This document shows positions 60,390 to 64,000 of a DNA stretch of 64,000 nt, piece after piece. The notes under the pieces are model-generated. The model made no database searches. It had not been told where the DNA came from and was given only the letters and a program-made list of their open reading frames with translations. Source of the DNA: Paraburkholderia atlantica (GTDB taxonomy: Bacteria > Pseudomonadota > Gammaproteobacteria > Burkholderiales > Burkholderiaceae); the NCBI RefSeq assembly GCF_009362785.1, contig NZ_WHNQ01000024.1, positions 62,001 to 126,000 on the forward strand, written 5' to 3'. How positions within the stretch are numbered: position 1 is the stretch's first letter; every line of letters begins with the position of its first letter. The translations under genes and the position numbers were made by a program.

Positions 60390-61826
60390 TCAGCGTCCAA
60401 AAAAGAGCCAGCCGGTCAGTGCGAACAACGGCAGCAACATCGCGCCGGACCAGCCCATATACGCGAAAAAGCTCGGCATGCGCACGCCGCGTGATTGCGC
60501 CATCGCCTTCACCATGAAGTTCGGCGCGTTGCCAATATAGGTGTTGGCGCCCATGAACACGGCACCGGCCGAAATCGCCGCGAGCGTGGTTGCTCCGGTG
60601 GTCATCAACGTCTGCGCGTCGCCGCCGGCCAGGTTGAAGAACACGAGATAGGTCGGCGCGTTGTCGAGAAACGAAGATAGCAGGCCGGTCGCCCAGAAGT
60701 ACATGATGTCGCGCGGCTCGCCCGACGGATCGTTGACCAGATGGACGATGTCCGCGAATGCGCCGGCTTCTCCCGTGCGCAGGATCATGATGACCGGCAC
60801 GATCGTCACGAAGATGCCGGCGAACAGTTTGGCGACTTCCGCGATCGGCGCCCAGTTGAAGTCGTTGCCGGCCCGGGCCGCGCGCGGCGTCCACGCGAGC
60901 GATAGCAGCGTGACGACGATCAGCGCTGCATCGCGCACGATGTTTTGCAACGCGACGTGCGTGCCGAGCACGTCGAATGTGATTTGCGGGCGCCACAGCC
61001 CGCTCATCAGCACGAGCGCGATCGCCGCGGCGAGCAGCACGAAATTGATCTTGCCGTCGATGCCGAGCGGCGCGCCGTCGGGCGTCGGGTCGAGGAAAGC
61101 CGAACGCGCCTCCTCGCGCTGGTGAAAGTAGTACGAGTCGAGTGCATAGAAAGCGGCGAGCAGCATGCCGCTCACGAACAGCATCGGAGCCGCGAGATGC
61201 GTGGTGGTCCAGAAAAAACTCACGCCTTCGAGAAAGCCGAGGAACAGCGGCGGATCGCCGAGCGGCGACAGCGCGCCCCCAATGTTCGCGACGAGGAAGA
61301 TAAAGAACACGACCACGTGGGTCACATGGCGGCGATTGTCGTTTGCGCGCAGCAATGGGCGGATCAGTAGCATCGCCGCGCCGGTCGTACCCATCACGCT
61401 CGCGAGCAACGTGCCGAGCGCGAGTATCGCGGTGTTCAGGCGCGGCGTGCCGTGCAGATTGCCGCGCACGCAGATGCCGCCCGCGACGGTATAGAGCGCG
61501 GTCAGCAGAATGATGAACGGGATGTACTCGTCGAGCATGGCATGCGCGAGTGCGCCTAGCGCGGCGCTCGCACCGAAGCTGAGCGCAAATGGCGCAATGA
61601 ACGCGAGCGCCCACGCCGCGGCGATCTTGCCGTAATGGTGATGCCAGAAGGCTGGCGCGATGAGCGGAAAGATCGCGATCGACAGCAGCACACCCGCGAA
61701 GGGCAAGCCCCATAGCGCCGACAAGTGCGCACCGTCGAGCGTCGCCGCATGCACTGACGGCGCGCACAGCGCGAGCGTGGACGCAATGGCGAGCCACAGG
61801 CTCGCGCGACCAGACCGAGAACTCAA
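60390..61826 (-). CDS. NhaD-type sodium:proton antiporter (ArsB/NhaD superfamily)
   Basis: A polytopic inner-membrane transporter of about 478 residues with 11-12 hydrophobic segments. SLDNAPTYLVFFNLAG and FMGANTYIGNAPNFMVKA match the conserved regions of the ArsB/NhaD superfamily. The start is uncertain: TTG at 61826 gives a signal-like N-terminus ending APSVHAAT, while in-frame ATGs lie at 61925 and 61943, which would overlap the LutC gene. Confidence 0.85.
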   Translation of the reverse strand: MSSRSGRASLWLAIASTLALCAPSVHAATLDGAHLSALWGLPFAGVLLSIAIFPLIAPAFWHHHYGKIAAAWALAFIAPFALSFGASAALGALAHAMLDEYIPFIILLTALYTVAGGICVRGNLHGTPRLNTAILALGTLLASVMGTTGAAMLLIRPLLRANDNRRHVTHVVVFFIFLVANIGGALSPLGDPPLFLGFLEGVSFFWTTTHLAAPMLFVSGMLLAAFYALDSYYFHQREEARSAFLDPTPDGAPLGIDGKINFVLLAAAIALVLMSGLWRPQITFDVLGTHVALQNIVRDAALIVVTLLSLAWTPRAARAGNDFNWAPIAEVAKLFAGIFVTIVPVIMILRTGEAGAFADIVHLVNDPSGEPRDIMYFWATGLLSSFLDNAPTYLVFFNLAGGDAQTLMTTGATTLAAISAGAVFMGANTYIGNAPNFMVKAMAQSRGVRMPSFFAYMGWSGAMLLPLFALTGWLFFGR

Positions 61827-61917
61827 GCCGATACAGGACGCGCGACCGTATGCCAGCGCACATACGACAGATACAGCGTGCTTCGCATATCCGTTAGCAC
61901 GCCGCCGCGCGACGCCT

Positions 61918-62580
61918 TCAAGCATCCTGCACGACGATCGCATGCACCCGGTAGGGGCCGTGCGCGCCCAGCACGATGGTCTGCTCGATATCGCCGGTGC
62001 GCGATGGCCCCGATACGAAATTGACCGCGCGCGGCAGCTCGCCGCGTTCCTTGCGGATCAGGTCGAACGCCTCTTCATGACCCGCGACGATGCGCGACGC
62101 CGGCACGATCGCGATATGCGTCTCCGGCAGCAGCCCGGCCGACGCATATGTCTCGGGTCCGGACAGCAACACGAGCGTGCCGGTCTCCGCGGTCGCGCAG
62201 AAGCAGCCGGTGAGACCGACTACGTCGTTGTCTTGGGGTTTGCGAAACTCGACGGCGAGGCCGGCTTCGGCCCACGGCAGATCGCGCAGCGTCTGCCACG
62301 CGATGGCCTGCAACGGCAAGCCATGTTGCGTCAGATAGCGATGCGCGGCGGCGGGTACATCGGCGAGGGTTTGAACGGTGTCGACGGTGGTCGCCATTTT
62401 TTGCGCTTCTTCGATGAACTGCGCGCGCAGATCGGCGGGAATGTCCGGACGGGGACCGGCGGGATGACGCGCGAGATAGTCCGCCGCGGCTTCGCGCTCG
62501 GCGGCGCTCGGCTCGGGCTCGCGCCCCTGCGCGGCGCGGATGCGCGCCAGGATGTTGCGGCGGGCAATCGATGTGTCCAT
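61918..62580 (-). CDS. LutC/YkgG family protein
   Basis: A 220-residue LUD-domain protein. The segments GLTGCFCATAETGTLVLLSGPET near residue 125 and FVSGPSRTGDIEQTIVLGAHGP near 190 are the LUD signatures. In Bacillus LutC works with LutA and LutB in L-lactate oxidation, but no LutA or LutB gene is within the window. It is between pncB and the antiporter gene on the same strand. Confidence 0.88.
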   Translation of the reverse strand: MDTSIARRNILARIRAAQGREPEPSAAEREAAADYLARHPAGPRPDIPADLRAQFIEEAQKMATTVDTVQTLADVPAAAHRYLTQHGLPLQAIAWQTLRDLPWAEAGLAVEFRKPQDNDVVGLTGCFCATAETGTLVLLSGPETYASAGLLPETHIAIVPASRIVAGHEEAFDLIRKERGELPRAVNFVSGPSRTGDIEQTIVLGAHGPYRVHAIVVQDA

Positions 62581-62768
62581 GGGCGAAATCCTCGTGTCGA
62601 CAGCCGTGCGATATGGCGAGGATTATACCGGCGGCCTTGCACGCAAACACCCTGGCCGAACGGCATATTGCCGGGCGTCGGGAGTGCGGCGACACTGTTC
62701 GCCACATCACCCCGCACGCGAGCAGATCATGAACAGGCGATGAACCGAACAGCAGGCCGCGAAGCGCG

Positions 62769-63965
62769 CTACTTGGCCGCCTCTTCTTCCGGCTGCGCGA
62801 TGCCGAACACCTGCCGCAGATAAGCGAGATACGCCTTGTCCTCGCACATGTTCTTGCCCGGCGAATCGGACAATTTCGCGACCGGCTGACCGTTGCAGCG
62901 AACCATCTTGATCACGATCTGCAGCGGGTTGTAGCCGAGGTCGTTGGTCAGATTGGTGCCCACGCCGAACGCGAGCTTGCAGCGGCCGCGGAAGCGCTCG
63001 TACAGCTGCAGCACCTTCGGAATGTCGAGCGCGTCGGAGAACACGAGGACCTTGGTGCGCGGGTCGCAGCGATTCGCCTCGTAGTGTTTGAGCAGGCGCT
63101 CGCCCCAGTCGAACGGATCGCCGGAATCGTGGCGAGCGCCGTCGAACAGCTTGCAGAAGTACATGTCGAAGTCGCGCAGGAACGCCTGCATGCCGTACAC
63201 GTCGGAGAGCGCAATCCCGAGGTCGCCGCGATATTCCTTCGCCCACATCTCGAAGCCGAAGATCTGCGAGTCGCGCAGCCGCGGACCGAGCGCCTGGCAA
63301 GCCTGCAGGTACTCGTGCGCCATCGTGCCGAGCGGCGTCAGGCTGTGCTTCATCGCGTAGAAGACGTTGCTCGTGCCGGCGAACTGCTCGCCGAGGCCAT
63401 CCTTCAGCGTGAGGATCACCTCCTCGTGCCATGGCTTCGAGAAGCGGCGGCGCGTGCCGTAATCGGCGATCTTGCAGTCGGCGTATTCCGGACGCGCGCC
63501 GAGCAGTTGGATCTTGTCGAGCAGACGGCCGCGGCCTACGTGATAGTCGGGCGTTTGCTGCGTGTTGCGGAAATAGACTTCGTTGACGATCGCGAGCACC
63601 GGGATTTCAAAGAGGATCGTATGCAGCCACGGCCCCTTGATGTCGATGTCGATTTCGCCATTGCCCTTCGGCGACGGCGTGATCGAAATGTACTTCTCGT
63701 TCAGATGAAACAGCGCGAGGAACTCGATGAAGTCGCCCTTGATGAAGCGCATACGGCGCAGGTAGTCGAGTTCGTCGTCGGTGAAACGCAGTTCGCAGAG
63801 CTTGCGCACTTCGTCGCGAATCTCGTCGATGTACGGCACCAGATCGACGTTCTGCGTGCGGCAGCGGAAGCGGTACTCCACGTTCGCGGCGGGGAAGTGA
63901 TGCAACACCACCTGCATCATCGTGAACTTGTACAGATCGGTATCGAGCAGCGAAGTAATAATCAT
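62769..63965 (-). CDS. pncB: Nicotinate phosphoribosyltransferase
   Basis: A 398-residue enzyme that makes nicotinate mononucleotide in NAD salvage. The start MIITSLLDTDLYKFTMMQVVL, the YGTRRRFSKPWHEEV segment near residue 165 and KHSLTPLGTMAHEY near 210 (with the phosphorylatable active-site His region) are diagnostic. Length is canonical. It is complete; the start ATG at 63965 is 35 bases from the window end. Confidence 0.97.
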   Translation of the reverse strand: MIITSLLDTDLYKFTMMQVVLHHFPAANVEYRFRCRTQNVDLVPYIDEIRDEVRKLCELRFTDDELDYLRRMRFIKGDFIEFLALFHLNEKYISITPSPKGNGEIDIDIKGPWLHTILFEIPVLAIVNEVYFRNTQQTPDYHVGRGRLLDKIQLLGARPEYADCKIADYGTRRRFSKPWHEEVILTLKDGLGEQFAGTSNVFYAMKHSLTPLGTMAHEYLQACQALGPRLRDSQIFGFEMWAKEYRGDLGIALSDVYGMQAFLRDFDMYFCKLFDGARHDSGDPFDWGERLLKHYEANRCDPRTKVLVFSDALDIPKVLQLYERFRGRCKLAFGVGTNLTNDLGYNPLQIVIKMVRCNGQPVAKLSDSPGKNMCEDKAYLAYLRQVFGIAQPEEEAAK

Positions 63966-64000
63966 GATGGTACGAACTGGACCGCTGAAAAAACGAAAAG

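Noticed and set aside
1..64000. Mobile elements, prophage genes or defence islands
   Set aside because: No transposase, integrase, toxin-antitoxin or restriction genes were recognised; all gene groups are standard housekeeping orders with uniform base composition.

Overview
The window is a GC-rich chromosomal segment that looks like a Burkholderiaceae genome, most likely Paraburkholderia or Burkholderia. The support is gene content and order: an earP-efp pair with the arginine-type EF-P, the yceD-rpmF-plsX-fabHDG-acpP-fabF cluster running into rpoE-rseA-rseB-mucD-lepA-lepB-rnc-era-recO-pdxJ-acpS-nagZ, and the rne/rluC divergent pair. The genus is inference from sequence style, not from a database match. 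I see no prophage, insertion sequence, integrase or CRISPR array. This is core chromosome with a few accessory-looking details.

Layout. 1-1345: the 3' part of rnhA, dnaQ and tRNA-Val. 1345-9110: two MsbA-like half-size ABC exporters flanking small membrane proteins and a GT4 glycosyltransferase. The first exporter has a leader with a good promoter and a 25-codon Pro/Arg-rich ORF. 9131-11411: trehalose synthesis (otsB-otsA). 11886-13927: a copper-delivery set for cytochrome oxidase (SCO1, PCuAC, CtaG). 13939-16429: an acetyltransferase, a GAF-GGDEF diguanylate cyclase and a TraB/GumN protein. 16767-17184: tRNA-Cys and two tRNA-Gly. 17382-20376: pgsA and uvrC. 20602-22747: earP and efp. 23021-25909: a CsbD-like protein, a response regulator of the sigma-54 activator family whose ATPase and GAFTGA motifs are degraded, and nagZ.

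25977-39528, minus strand: one long housekeeping and envelope-stress block. Read in transcription order it runs fabF, a YgfX-like membrane protein, rpoE, rseA, rseB, mucD, a glutaredoxin-like gene, lepA, lepB, rnc, era, recO, pdxJ, acpS, nagZ. 39785-45250, minus strand: the fatty-acid cluster yceD, rpmF, plsX, fabH, fabD, fabG, acpP, with a near-consensus sigma-70 promoter in front of yceD and terminator-like hairpins between rpmF and plsX and between acpP and fabF.

45560-50147: maf and an RsmI-like methyltransferase (plus), then sppA-like peptidase, Rieske protein, HAD phosphatase and rluC (minus). 50887-54087: rne with a long structured leader and a large low-complexity C-terminal half. 54279-57404: molybdenum-cofactor genes moaA, mobA, moeA. 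57507-63965: a small membrane protein, then rmuC, a glyoxylate/hydroxypyruvate reductase, an NhaD-type antiporter, a LutC-type protein and pncB.

The most unusual item is the response regulator at 23417-24799, which keeps the architecture of a sigma-54 activator but has lost the residues needed to remodel sigma-54 holoenzyme. Other points worth checking are the leader ORF before the first exporter, the long C-terminal tails on RNase III and RNase E, the acidic insert in UvrC, and the internal terminators in the fatty-acid cluster.
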